Part shown: positions 6,654 to 15,495 of the stretch, in pieces | Layout: every line of letters begins with the position of its first letter | Numbering within the stretch: position 1 is the stretch's first letter | Notes under the pieces: model-generated | Databases searched by the model: none | What the model was told of the DNA's origin: nothing | What the model saw: the letters and a program-made list of their open reading frames with translations, nothing else | Translations under genes and position numbers: made by a program | From: Roseococcus suduntuyensis | Lineage (GTDB): Bacteria > Pseudomonadota > Alphaproteobacteria > Acetobacterales > Acetobacteraceae | Length of the DNA: 64,000 nt | Reading direction: 5' to 3' | Assembly (NCBI RefSeq): GCF_014196305.1 | Contig: NZ_JACIDJ010000002.1 | Coordinates: 372,001 to 436,000 of the forward strand

Positions 6654-9086
6654 ATGCCCCGCGCCACCCTGGACCGTTACCGCGCCAAGCGCGACTTCCG
6701 CCGCTCGCCGGAGCCGGAGGGTGGCACGTCGGCAAAGCAGGGGCGCCTTGCATTCGTCGTCCAGCGCCACGCCGCGCGCCGGCTGCACTACGACCTGCGC
6801 CTCGAATGGGCGGGCGTCTTGAAGTCCTGGGCCGTCACGCGCGGCCCCTCCCTCGACCCCGCCGACAAGCGCCTGGCCGTGGAGGTGGAGGACCACCCGC
6901 TCGACTATGCCGGCTTCGAGGGCGTCATCCCCAAGCCCGGCTATGGCGCGGGCGTGGTGCAGCTGTTCGACCGGGGCGCCTGGGCGCCGCTCGACGCCGA
7001 CCGCGTGGCGGAGAACCTCGCCAAGGGCGAGCTGAAATTCGTGCTGGCCGGCGAACGCCTGCGTGGCGGCTTCCTGCTGGTGCGCCTCAAGCCCCGGCGC
7101 GGCGAGAACCCGCGCCAGCCCAACTGGCTGCTCATCAAGGAGCGCGACAGCATGGCCCGGCCGGGCGAGGGCGATGCGGTGCTCAAGGCCGAGACCTCCA
7201 TCGCCACCGGCAGGACGCTTGCCGCGATAGAGGGCGGCGCCATCGAGGCCGGCACCGCCGCCATCCCGGACTTCGTGGAACCGCAGCTTTGCAGGCTGGT
7301 GGACACGCCACCCGGCGGCAGCGCTTGGCGGCACGAGCCCAAGCTCGATGGCTACCGCGTGCAGCTGCGCGTGCAGGGCGGGAAGGCGCGACTGTTGACC
7401 CGCACCGGCCTCGACTGGACGGCGCGCTTCGGCCCGCTGGCCCGCGCCGCCCGCGCCCTGCCCGATGGCTTGGCGGATGGCGAGGTGGTGGCGCTGGACC
7501 GCAAGGGCGAGACGAGCTTCGCCGCCCTGCAGGCGCATCTGGCGGGGGAACGCCGCGCGCCCCTGCTCTTTCACGCCTTCGACCTGCTGCATGACGGCAC
7601 GCGCGACCTGCGGGGCGAACCGCTGCACGCCCGCAAGGCCGCGTTGCGCGAATGGCTGCCCAAGGCCGACCCCTGGCGCTTCGTCGAGGATTTCGACGCA
7701 CCGGGCGCGCAGATGCTGGCCTCCGCCTGCCGCCTGGCGCTGGAGGGCATCGTCTCCAAGCGGCAGGACGCGACCTATGCCTCGGGCCGGGGCGGCGCCT
7801 GGGTGAAGTCCAAGTGCCGCGGACGCGAGGAATTCGTGGTGGGGGGCTTCTCGCCCCAGGCCTCGGGAAAGGGGCTCGGCGCGTTGCTGGTCGGGCTGCA
7901 ACGGGAGGGGCGCCTCGCCTATGCCGGTCGCGTCGGCACGGGGTTCAACGCGGCCGCCTCCACCCGCCTGCTGAAGCGGCTGGGGACGCTGCGCCGCAAG
8001 GCCACGCCCTTCGAACAGGGCGCCCCCGCCCGCCTGCGCGACGTGACCTGGGTGGAACCTGAGCTGGTGGTGGAAGTCGCCTATGGCGGCTGGACCGAGG
8101 ACGGCATTCTCCGCCACGCCAGCTTCCTGGGGGAACGCGAGGACAAGCCGGCCGAGGAGGTCGAGGCCGCGCCGCCCGCCAAGCCCCTTGCCCCGCGCCG
8201 CACCACCAGCGCCCACCTCTCCAATCCCGACCGCGTCCTCTGGCCCGGCCCACCCGCCATCACGAAGGAGGCGCTGGCCGCACATTACGAACGCTTCGCC
8301 GACCGCATCCTGGCCCATGTCGCGGGCCGGCCGCTTTCGGTGCTGCGGGCGCCGGGCGGGCTCGGCAAGCCGCTCTTCTTCCAGCGCCATGCGGGCAACG
8401 CCCCCTCGCCGGCCCTGCGCGAGGTCCACATCGTAGGCCAGGACAAGCCCTACATGGCCGTGGACGACGCGGCGGGCCTGGCCGCGCTGGCGCAGATGTC
8501 GGCGCTGGAATTGCACCCCTGGGGCGCCACCGCCGCCCGCCCCGAAATCCCGGACCGCCTGGTCTTCGACCTCGACCCCGCCGAGGGCGTGGAGATGCCC
8601 GCCATCATCGCCTGCGCCAAGGAGCTGCGAGCGCGGCTGAAGGCGCTGGGCCTCACCGCCTTCCCGCGCGTGACCGGGGGCAAGGGGCTGCACCTGGTGG
8701 TGCCGCTGGCCATCCCCGCGCGGGGGGCGGCGGCCGATTGGGCGGCGGCCAAATCCTTCGCGCGCCTGCTCTGCACGCTGATGGTGCGTGACGCACCCGA
8801 TCGCTACACGGTGACGCTGGCGAAGAAGGCACGGACAGGAAAGATCTTCCTGGACTATCTGCGGAACGACAGGCTGGCGACGGCCATCGCCAACTGGTCG
8901 CCTCGGGCGCGGCCGGGTGCGGCGGTGGCCCACCCCATCGTCTGGTCGGCGGTGAAGCCGGGGCTGGACCCCGCCGCCCTGACCCTGCCGGCCCTGGCAG
9001 AGGCGCCCATGCCGCGCGATCCCTGGCGCGGCTTCGACGCCGCCGCCATTCCCCTCAACGACGCGATCCGGCGGCTGACCAAGTGA
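6654..9086 (+). CDS. ligD: Multifunctional ATP-dependent DNA ligase LigD
   Basis: 810 residues with the three-domain order phosphoesterase, ligase, polymerase. Residues ~20-190 form the 3'-phosphoesterase with metal/catalytic residues H39, H45, D47, R49 and H81. Residues ~210-520 form the ATP-dependent ligase; motif I KLDGYR has the AMP-accepting lysine K230. Residues ~540-810 form the archaeo-eukaryotic primase-type polymerase with the metal-binding pair D639 and D641 in FDLDPAEG and the TGGKGLHLVVPL motif. With Ku it repairs double-strand breaks, adding nucleotides before sealing. All key residues seen are intact, so it should be active. It follows ku by 3 bases. Confidence 0.97.
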   Translation: MPRATLDRYRAKRDFRRSPEPEGGTSAKQGRLAFVVQRHAARRLHYDLRLEWAGVLKSWAVTRGPSLDPADKRLAVEVEDHPLDYAGFEGVIPKPGYGAGVVQLFDRGAWAPLDADRVAENLAKGELKFVLAGERLRGGFLLVRLKPRRGENPRQPNWLLIKERDSMARPGEGDAVLKAETSIATGRTLAAIEGGAIEAGTAAIPDFVEPQLCRLVDTPPGGSAWRHEPKLDGYRVQLRVQGGKARLLTRTGLDWTARFGPLARAARALPDGLADGEVVALDRKGETSFAALQAHLAGERRAPLLFHAFDLLHDGTRDLRGEPLHARKAALREWLPKADPWRFVEDFDAPGAQMLASACRLALEGIVSKRQDATYASGRGGAWVKSKCRGREEFVVGGFSPQASGKGLGALLVGLQREGRLAYAGRVGTGFNAAASTRLLKRLGTLRRKATPFEQGAPARLRDVTWVEPELVVEVAYGGWTEDGILRHASFLGEREDKPAEEVEAAPPAKPLAPRRTTSAHLSNPDRVLWPGPPAITKEALAAHYERFADRILAHVAGRPLSVLRAPGGLGKPLFFQRHAGNAPSPALREVHIVGQDKPYMAVDDAAGLAALAQMSALELHPWGATAARPEIPDRLVFDLDPAEGVEMPAIIACAKELRARLKALGLTAFPRVTGGKGLHLVVPLAIPARGAAADWAAAKSFARLLCTLMVRDAPDRYTVTLAKKARTGKIFLDYLRNDRLATAIANWSPRARPGAAVAHPIVWSAVKPGLDPAALTLPALAEAPMPRDPWRGFDAAAIPLNDAIRRLTK

Positions 9087-10153
9087 CCCCCACCCTCGCC
9101 GTCGCCATCCCCGCGCATGACGAGGCGCGGATGCTGCCGCGCTGCCTAGCCGCCCTCGCCGCGCAGCGCGACGCCCCGCCCTTCGCCGTGGTGGTGCTGG
9201 CCAACAACTGCGCCGACGACACGGCGGGGGTGGCGCGGCGCCTCGCCCCCCGCCTGCCCTACGCGCTCCATGTGGAAGAAGTGACCTTGCCGGTGGGTGA
9301 CCGCCATGCGGGCCATGCGCGCGGCCTGGCCATGGCCCGCGCCGCCGCCCTGCTGGGCGAGCAAGGCCTTCTGGCCGGCACCGATGCCGACGCCACGCCG
9401 GCGCCCGGCTGGCTCGCCGGGCTCGCGCGGCACCATGCGGCAGGCTCGGATGCCATCGCCGGCTGGGCCATCATGGACCGCGCCTCGGCCCGCGCCCTGC
9501 CGCCCGCCGTGCGCGCGCGGGCCAGGGCGGAAGCACGACTCGCGCAACTTCTCGACCGCATGGCGAGCGTGCTGGACCCCCTGCCCTGGGACCCCTGGCC
9601 CCGCCACACCGGTCATTCCGGCGCCAATTTCGCCGTGGGGCGCGAGGCCTATCGGCGCTGCGGCGGCGTGCCCGACGTGCCGCTGGCAGAGGACCGCCTG
9701 CTCTTCGCGCGCCTCGCCGAGATCGGCGCGCGCATCCGCCACGCGCCCGACTGCGTGGTGCATGTCTCGGCCCGGCTGAAGGGGCGCGCGGCGGGGGGGA
9801 TGGCCGATGCGCTCCGCCGTCGCGCCGCCGATGCGGACCCCTTCTGCGACGCCTCCATCGAACCCGTGCCCAATGCGCTGCGCCGCCACCGCCTGCGCCG
9901 CGCCCTGCGCGAGGGTGTCGAGATCGAGCGGCTGGCGGGGCGGCTCGGCCTTGCAGGCGCCGAGGCCGAGGCGCTCACCGCAGGGCTGTCAGAGGACCAG
10001 AGCTGGGCCAGGCTGCTTTCCGCGGCGCCGCGCCTGCGACCCGTGCCCGTGCCCGCCCTCGAACTGGCGCGCCAGACGCGGGCCGCCGAACGCGCCCTGC
10101 GCCGCCTTGGCATCCCCCTGCCCGAGGCGCCGCCGGAGGGGGCGCTGGTTTAG
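9083..10153 (+). CDS. Family 2 glycosyltransferase
   Basis: 356 residues. The N-terminus (LAVAIPAHDEARMLPRCL) and the DxD-type motif D101-A-D103 in GTDADATPAPGW mark a GT-A fold family 2 glycosyltransferase using a nucleotide sugar. A later AEDRLLFARL acidic pair fits the ED motif of inverting members. The GTG start overlaps the ligD stop by 4 bases, so translation is coupled to ku-ligD, although no functional link to end joining is obvious. It ends 4 bases inside the convergent methyltransferase gene. With the next two genes it resembles a recurring set (glycosyltransferase, NodS-like methyltransferase, acyl-CoA-dehydrogenase-like) of unknown product. Confidence 0.82.
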   Translation: MTPTLAVAIPAHDEARMLPRCLAALAAQRDAPPFAVVVLANNCADDTAGVARRLAPRLPYALHVEEVTLPVGDRHAGHARGLAMARAAALLGEQGLLAGTDADATPAPGWLAGLARHHAAGSDAIAGWAIMDRASARALPPAVRARARAEARLAQLLDRMASVLDPLPWDPWPRHTGHSGANFAVGREAYRRCGGVPDVPLAEDRLLFARLAEIGARIRHAPDCVVHVSARLKGRAAGGMADALRRRAADADPFCDASIEPVPNALRRHRLRRALREGVEIERLAGRLGLAGAEAEALTAGLSEDQSWARLLSAAPRLRPVPVPALELARQTRAAERALRRLGIPLPEAPPEGALV

Positions 10154-10719
10154 CCAGCCTCCGCGACATCAATCCGGTAGCGCGGCCCTAGCGCCAGGTT
10201 CCGCGCGGGCCACTGCGCCGGCAGCGCGGCCAGGAAGCCCATCGCCGCCGCATCGCCCGACATGGTGCCGTCATTCTCACCGCGCCAGTTCACCAGCAGC
10301 ACCACGCCGCCGGGGGCGAGGCTGTCCTCGCAACGGCGCGCCAGCACGTCGAGATCGGCGAAGCCGAGGTAGTAGAGCATCTCCGATAACATGATCAGGT
10401 CGAAGCGGCCCTGCGGCCATTCGCCGGGCGCGGCCATATGGTGGAAGACACCTCGCGGGCAGCGCCGCCGCGCCTCGGCCAGCGGTGCCTCGGCGTGGTC
10501 AATGCCCATGAACTCCCCGCAGCGCGGCGCCAGCAGGACGGAGAGGGTGCCGATGGAACACCCCACCTCCAGCCCGCGGGCAAAGTGCCGCGGCGGCAGG
10601 GCGTCCACGGTGGCGGCATATTTCCGCGCCTCATAGTCGCTGCCGGCCAAGTCCCAGGGATCGGGCCGCTCGCGGTAGAGCTGGTCGAAATAGGCAGCAG
10701 GCACCGAGGGGCGGCTCAT
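10150..10719 (-). CDS. NodS-like SAM-dependent methyltransferase
   Basis: 189 residues, class I SAM methyltransferase. The N-terminus (YFDQLYRERPDPWDLAGSDYEARKY) is typical of the NodS/SET-like group. Motif I is LEVGCSIGTLS at residues 50-60, followed by the acidic FMGIDHAEAPLAEA strand and a conserved DLIMLSEMLYYL. NodS N-methylates a deacetylated chitin oligosaccharide; relatives act on other amines, and the substrate here is unknown. Start and stop overlap its neighbours: 4 bases with the dehydrogenase-like gene upstream, and 4 bases with the convergent glycosyltransferase. The operon with 10716-11771 is clear. Confidence 0.8.
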   Translation of the reverse strand: MSRPSVPAAYFDQLYRERPDPWDLAGSDYEARKYAATVDALPPRHFARGLEVGCSIGTLSVLLAPRCGEFMGIDHAEAPLAEARRRCPRGVFHHMAAPGEWPQGRFDLIMLSEMLYYLGFADLDVLARRCEDSLAPGGVVLLVNWRGENDGTMSGDAAAMGFLAALPAQWPARNLALGPRYRIDVAEAG

Positions 10720-11771
10720 GCCAGCACCCCCGCGCCGCGCGCGATCAGGATGTCCGTCGCGCGGTCCAGCGCCGCATCGGGGCCGGGCTGGCGCAGGAAG
10801 CTGTCGAGGTCACGGGCCAGGCGCTCCATCGGCGCGCCGCCGGGGGTTGCGTCCATCACGCTGCCGGGCAGCCCGATGCCGCGCCGGATGCGGGCCAGGA
10901 CGCCCTCGGCCGCGCGCGTCGTCACCTCGCGCGCCAAGCCCACCCGGGCCAGCGCGGCCTCGGTGTCATGGCCTGCCTCGACCGCCTCGGCGGCCGAAAG
11001 CGTCCAGAGGCGGGTGCTCTCCAGGTCCAGCGCGTTCTCCATCAGCCGCGCGCGCTGCGCCGGGTGGCCGGCGCGGTCATGCGCCAGCAGGTGCGCCCGC
11101 AGGGCCTCGTCCAGCCGCCGCATCGCGCCCAGTTGCAGCGCCAGGATGCGCCAGATGCCGCCCGAGAAGGACGGCTGCGCCAAATAGTCTCCCGGCCCCC
11201 CGATCACATCCCCTGGCCGCACCTGCAGCCCGTCCAGCGCGCAGGCGCGGCTCTCACTGGCGCGCATGCCGCCGATGGGCCAGGCCGGTCCATCCGTGAA
11301 GCGCGCCGTCTCGGGCCGCTCGATCCAGACCAGCACCGGGCCCTCGGGCGTGCGCGCCGTGACCAGCGCGGCGCCCACCGAGGTGGCGCCCGAACAGAAC
11401 AGCTTGCGGCCCGACATTCGCCCGCCCTCCAGCAGCACGGGCGCCGCGGGGTCGTCGGCGCCCCAGATGGCGAGCAGCCCCACCCCCTCCGCCCGCCGAC
11501 GCTGGGCGGCGTCGCCATGCTCGTCCAGCAGGCGGAGGACGTTCACATGTCCCTCGAACAGCCGCCCCGCGCTCAGATCGGCATGGCCTAGCGTCACCAG
11601 TGCCTGCCAAAAGGCATGCGGCGCGGCCCGCGCCAGCGGCAGCAAGGGTGCCAAGTGGCGCAGGGCGGCGGCGGCATCGCGCGGCGGCGCGGCCCGCAGC
11701 GAGGCGGCCACGTCCAGGGCGCGCGCGTCCAGGCTGGCCGACAGGGGTTGTGCGGGAATGTCCATCGCCAT
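10716..11771 (-). CDS. Acyl-CoA-dehydrogenase-like protein
   Basis: 351 residues with the layout of the acyl-CoA dehydrogenase superfamily but divergent. There is an N-terminal helical part, a middle beta-domain (ILFC-type segment RKLFCSGATSVGAALVTA and VLVWIERPETARFTDG at ~120-160) and a helical C-terminus (RLWTLSAAEAVEAG). It is shorter than catabolic enzymes (~380) and I cannot place the catalytic glutamate, so activity on acyl-CoA is not assured. It overlaps the NodS-like methyltransferase by 4 bases and precedes it in the same operon. Context suggests modification of a small molecule or glycan rather than beta-oxidation; this is inference. Confidence 0.7.
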   Translation of the reverse strand: MAMDIPAQPLSASLDARALDVAASLRAAPPRDAAAALRHLAPLLPLARAAPHAFWQALVTLGHADLSAGRLFEGHVNVLRLLDEHGDAAQRRRAEGVGLLAIWGADDPAAPVLLEGGRMSGRKLFCSGATSVGAALVTARTPEGPVLVWIERPETARFTDGPAWPIGGMRASESRACALDGLQVRPGDVIGGPGDYLAQPSFSGGIWRILALQLGAMRRLDEALRAHLLAHDRAGHPAQRARLMENALDLESTRLWTLSAAEAVEAGHDTEAALARVGLAREVTTRAAEGVLARIRRGIGLPGSVMDATPGGAPMERLARDLDSFLRQPGPDAALDRATDILIARGAGVLA

Positions 11772-11803
11772 TGAACGCGCGGCGGGTGGGCGGGGTTACG
11801 GGT

Positions 11804-12304
11804 TCAGACCGAGTCCGGTTCCAGGGTGCTGGAATGGTCCAGCAGCGCCGCCAATTCCTGCCGTGCGCGGAAGACGCGGCTCTTCACCGTGCCCACCGGG
11901 CAGCCGATGATCTCGCCGATCTCGGCGTAACTCAGTTCCGCCCCCACGCTCAGCAGCAGCGCCTCGCGTTGGAGGTGTTGCAGCTTGCCCAGCGCCAGCC
12001 GCAGCTCCGACTGGCGGAAGGCCCATTCATGGGCCGGGGGCGTAACCAGGGCCTCGGGCGGCGCATCCTCCAGGGGAACATTGTTTCTCCCATGCGCCGC
12101 GACGGTGTTGAAGAAGCGGTTGCGCAGGATGGTGAACAGCCAGGCACGCATATTGGTGCCCGGCACGAAGCGCTCCCGCGCCGAAAGGGCGCGCAGCACC
12201 GTATCCTGGACCAGGTCATCGGCGTCATGCGCATTACGGGCCATGTTGCGGGCATAGGCCCGCAGACGCGGCAGCAGCGCCAGAAGCTCCTGTTCGAAGG
12301 TCAC
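11804..12304 (-). CDS. ECF sigma factor, EcfG-like
   Basis: 166 residues. Sigma-70 region 2 (residues ~10-75) includes DADDLVQDTVLRAL and the signature GTNMRAWLFTILRNRFFN. Region 4 (~100-155) has LSYAEIGEIIGCPVGTVKSRVFRARQ, the helix-turn-helix for the -35 element. This pattern fits the alphaproteobacterial general stress group (ECF15/EcfG). The GTG start at 12304 has GGGAG upstream; no ATG fits better. EcfG genes usually sit beside nepR and phyR. Here neither is visible, but an HWE-type kinase lies 457 bases upstream on the same strand with DUF1328 and a Pro-rich peptide between. EcfG assignment is likely but not certain. Confidence 0.85.
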   Translation of the reverse strand: MTFEQELLALLPRLRAYARNMARNAHDADDLVQDTVLRALSARERFVPGTNMRAWLFTILRNRFFNTVAAHGRNNVPLEDAPPEALVTPPAHEWAFRQSELRLALGKLQHLQREALLLSVGAELSYAEIGEIIGCPVGTVKSRVFRARQELAALLDHSSTLEPDSV

Positions 12305-12338
12305 GCCATGGTCTCCCGGAACCCGGCTCGCCAGCCGG

Positions 12339-12509
12339 CTATCGGCGCCGGACGAACCCCGCCAGGAGCGCCACCACGCCGAAGATGATCAGCGCCCAGA
12401 ACAGGATGCTGGCGACGCCGCCCGCGGCCGCGGCCACCCCGCTCAAACCCAGCACGCCGGCCACGATCGAGACGATGGCCAGCACGATGATCCACCAGAT
12501 GACCTTCAT
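12339..12509 (-). CDS. DUF1328 family small membrane protein
   Basis: 56 residues, two hydrophobic helices separated by a Gly/Ala-rich turn, ending in three arginines: the compact YtjA/DUF1328 pattern, starting MKVIWWIIVLAIVSI. It is too short for most gene callers but has a good ribosome-binding site (GGAGGG, 6 bases upstream). The start overlaps the stop of the preceding Pro-rich peptide by 4 bases, so the two are translationally coupled, and the sigma factor follows 34 bases later. DUF1328 genes are commonly stress-induced, and their function is unknown. Confidence 0.85.
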   Translation of the reverse strand: MKVIWWIIVLAIVSIVAGVLGLSGVAAAAGGVASILFWALIIFGVVALLAGFVRRR

Positions 12510-12703
12510 CGGCTACCCTCCAGCATCGGCCCCGCGGGCGGCGGCGCGGTGGGGCCATCGGGCGTCTGCGGCGGCATTTCCTGCGGAATGGGCGGAAGGT
12601 CCGGGCCCGGCGCCGGCGGGGGCACATCGGGCCCGGGCGGCGGGGCGGGCGGCACCTCCGGCGGGGGTGGGTTCGGCCAGGTAGAGGCGGCGTGGGACGC
12701 CAT
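12506..12703 (-). CDS. Short proline-rich peptide
   Basis: 65 residues from the ATG at 12703, chosen for the AAGGAG site 9 bases upstream; in-frame ATG 12721 and TTG 12733 are possible but less supported. About 45% proline, arranged in PPxP and PxPP runs with scattered Glu/Asp, so it is unstructured and soluble. Its stop overlaps the DUF1328 start by 4 bases. Short Pro-rich peptides next to small membrane proteins are seen elsewhere, but no function is known. Low complexity alone makes coding harder to prove; the RBS and overlap are the main support. Confidence 0.5.
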   Translation of the reverse strand: MASHAASTWPNPPPPEVPPAPPPGPDVPPPAPGPDLPPIPQEMPPQTPDGPTAPPPAGPMLEGSR

Positions 12704-12760
12704 GGCGGGGATCTCCTTCATCTCCCCGCTCAACGGCCCGCGGGCCGCGAGGTTTCAGCT

Positions 12761-15265
12761 TCAGCCGCGCAACCCGGCGACGGGCGCCTCGCGGTCGGTC
12801 GAGAAGCGAATGTCGCAGGCCAGCCCCTCGGGGCGCCACTGGCGCTCGATGGTTCCGCCCAGCGAGCCCTCGAAGCTGTGGGTGATGATCTGCGAGCCGA
12901 AGCTGACGCGCTCCGGCGGGCCGTCCAGCGGCGGCCCCCCGCTCTCGCGCCAGTGCAGCACCACCTCCTGCCCGCGCAGCGACCAGCGCACTTCCAGCCG
13001 CCCGTCGGCGGTGGAGAGGGCGCCGTATTTCGCGGCATTGGTGGCGAGTTCATGCAGCGCCATGGAGAGGGGTTGCGCCAAATGGGGCCCGACCAGCACC
13101 TCCGGCCCGTCCAGGGTGACGGGCGCATCCTCTTCACCCATCCCGAAGGGCTCCAGCTCATGGCGCAGCAGCTCACCCACGCTGGCGCCCTTCCAGCGGT
13201 GGCGGCCCAGCAGCGCCATGGTGCCGGCCAGGGCGCGGATGCGCGCCTCCAGCACCTCGACATATTCCTCATGCGTGTCGGCGGTCGTGACGCGCAGCAG
13301 GCCCGTGACGACGGCGAGCGCGTTCTTGGCGCGGTGCTCGACCTCATGCGCCAGCATCTCGCTGTGCGCCTCGGCTTCCTTGCGCTCGGTCACGTCATAG
13401 GCCACGCCGATCAGCCGTGCGCCGGGTCCGCCCTCGGGCGGCACGAGGCGCGCGCGCACGATGACCCAGATGGTCTCGACGCCACCCTCCGCCGTGGGAC
13501 GGTTGATACGGAACTCGCTGCGCAGCCAGCCGGCGCGGTTGGCCATCGCCATCTCGCGCCGCACCCGCATCCGGTCCGCGGGGTGCAGCCGGCGCATCGC
13601 CTCCTGCAGGTCGGGCTGGCCCTCGGCGGGGTCGAAGCCCCACAGCTCGATCATCTTGGGCGACCAGTTGAGGGTGCGGCTGGCGGGGAACCATTCCCAG
13701 GTGCCGATGCCCACCGCCTCCTGCGCCAGGCGCAGCCGCGCATCGCTCTCGGCCAGGGCCATCTGCGTCTCGCGCAGCGGCGTCACGTCCACATGGGCGC
13801 CGCGCAGCACACGGGGATGGCCGTCGGCGTCACGCTGGATCTCGCCGCGCGCCGCGATCCAGCGCACCTCGCCCGCCGGCGTCACGATGCGATAGCTCTG
13901 CGCGTAGTCGGTGATGCCGCTCGTCTCGGAGACGGCTTCCAGCAGGGTGGATTCCGCCCGATCACGGTCATCGGGGTGCAGACGGCGCACCCAGTCGGCA
14001 TGCCCTTCCACGGCCGCGCGCGCGGCCAGGCCCTGCAGCGACATGTATTCGGGCGAGCGCAGGCTGACGCCGGTGGCGAGGTCCACCTCGAAGGTGCCGA
14101 CCAAGCCCAGCCGCGCGGCGCGGTTCAGCCGGTCGGCGTCGCGCTCCAGGTCCCGGCCCAGGGCGGCATTGGCGGCGCGCAGGCGCAGCTGGTCCGCGCG
14201 CACGCGCAGGCTCAGCCACAGCAGGGCCGCGCTGGCGGGCAGGCCGAAGACAAAGTAGCCCAGCATGGCGCGCTGCCAGCGGGCCACGATCTCCTGCCGC
14301 GGGCGCAGCGCCACCGCATGGGCGTCGAAGCCCTCGATGGGATAGGCCGCGAACAGCGCGGGCAGGCCGTCCTGCGTCCGCGTGGACATGTAGACGTGCG
14401 AATGGCGCCGCCCCGCCGCGATCTCGTGGAAGGGGCTTTCCCGCGACACCTGGGGCAGCGGCTCCGTCTGCCCCACGCTGCGGCTGAGCACATAGCCATC
14501 GTCGCGCACGAGAGCCAGGCTGTCCGTCGGCGCCTGCAGGCGGCGCATGCCCTCGGCCAGGGTGTTGGGGTCCACCGAGACGCCGATCAGGCCATCGAAG
14601 GTCTCGCCCGAGGGGAGGTCATTGCCGGTGTCCTCGCGGCGGCGCGCCACGGTGAACAGCAGCGAGCCCTGGACGCGGCCGCTGAACTGCTGGCTGACGA
14701 AGACCTGCGGCGCGTCCTCGGCGCGCAGGGCCTCGAAATAATCGCGGTCCGCCATGGAGACGGGCGCCTCCGGCATGGGCAGGCCCGTGATGAGCAGCGC
14801 CCTGCCCTCCCTGCTCACCACATGGCCGAAGGCGGCATGCGGCAATTCGCGGATGATGCGGCCGAGTTCGCCCTGCAAGCCCGGCCCCGCGTTGAGGACC
14901 TGCTCATCCGTCAGCCCGCGCAGGCGCTCATTGATGCGGCCAGCACCCACGGCATAGCCCGTGAGCGCGCGCGCGCCATATTCGGCGGTGGCCTCGGCCG
15001 AGCGGAGCAGTTCCTCGCCCGCCTCGGCCCAGGTGAGGCGCCACATCACCCACCCGCCGCCGCCCAGCATGCACAGGGGCAGCAGCACGGCCATGAGGGG
15101 CAGGAGCTGCACGAGGCGCGTGCCACGGGTTTGTGGCGCCCGGCTATTGCCGCGCAGGGAATCCGGCAGGCCGGCCCGGGCATCGCCCCGCGGCCTGGCT
15201 GACGGCATGCTGCCGTTTGGCGTGGCCGTGACCCGAAGCTCGGCGGATTTGGAGGCGTGGGTCAC
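12761..15265 (-). CDS. Membrane HWE-family sensor histidine kinase with Cache and PAS domains
   Basis: 834 residues. A transmembrane helix at ~52-72, a periplasmic region to ~330 resembling a double Cache domain (YFEALRAEDAPQVFVSQQFSG, FDGLIGVSVDPNTL), a second helix at ~330-352, two PAS domains (~385-500 and ~510-635; the second has NWSPKMIELWGFDP), then the kinase. The H-box is VEHRAKNALAVVTGL with phospho-acceptor H644. The ATPase has HELATNAAKYGALS and the WRESGGP motif that names the HWE group. There is no receiver domain. HWE/HisKA_2 kinases commonly feed PhyR in the general stress response, which fits the nearby EcfG-like sigma gene. The signal sensed is unknown. Confidence 0.9.
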   Translation of the reverse strand: MTHASKSAELRVTATPNGSMPSARPRGDARAGLPDSLRGNSRAPQTRGTRLVQLLPLMAVLLPLCMLGGGGWVMWRLTWAEAGEELLRSAEATAEYGARALTGYAVGAGRINERLRGLTDEQVLNAGPGLQGELGRIIRELPHAAFGHVVSREGRALLITGLPMPEAPVSMADRDYFEALRAEDAPQVFVSQQFSGRVQGSLLFTVARRREDTGNDLPSGETFDGLIGVSVDPNTLAEGMRRLQAPTDSLALVRDDGYVLSRSVGQTEPLPQVSRESPFHEIAAGRRHSHVYMSTRTQDGLPALFAAYPIEGFDAHAVALRPRQEIVARWQRAMLGYFVFGLPASAALLWLSLRVRADQLRLRAANAALGRDLERDADRLNRAARLGLVGTFEVDLATGVSLRSPEYMSLQGLAARAAVEGHADWVRRLHPDDRDRAESTLLEAVSETSGITDYAQSYRIVTPAGEVRWIAARGEIQRDADGHPRVLRGAHVDVTPLRETQMALAESDARLRLAQEAVGIGTWEWFPASRTLNWSPKMIELWGFDPAEGQPDLQEAMRRLHPADRMRVRREMAMANRAGWLRSEFRINRPTAEGGVETIWVIVRARLVPPEGGPGARLIGVAYDVTERKEAEAHSEMLAHEVEHRAKNALAVVTGLLRVTTADTHEEYVEVLEARIRALAGTMALLGRHRWKGASVGELLRHELEPFGMGEEDAPVTLDGPEVLVGPHLAQPLSMALHELATNAAKYGALSTADGRLEVRWSLRGQEVVLHWRESGGPPLDGPPERVSFGSQIITHSFEGSLGGTIERQWRPEGLACDIRFSTDREAPVAGLRG

Positions 15266-15495
15266 GTCGCGCGCCTTCGGCTGTCCAGAGGGAAGGCGAT
15301 GAACTCGGTCTTTCCGTATGATGCGGCAGCCAAGCTACACAGAAACCCCGCCCGCCGCCACACCTCCGGCCTGCATTTCAGGCTTGGGCCAAGCAGTTAC
15401 AGTGAAGTAAAAATGGCACACTTGCGGTTTATTGTCCGGCAGCAACAGTCATGCCAGATAGGTTGTTGTCCTCGCTTCTGAAACCACGCGCCGCC

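Noticed and set aside
5739-8933. An open frame of over 1000 codons on the minus strand across ku and ligD
   Set aside because: A shadow of G+C-rich coding on the plus strand. The plus strand carries clear Ku and LigD motifs, while the minus translation is low-complexity with no family signal.
15266-15495. Short reading frame in the gap between the TRAP genes and the HWE kinase
   Set aside because: No ribosome-binding site, mixed composition and no recognisable sequence. The gap more likely holds the kinase promoter.
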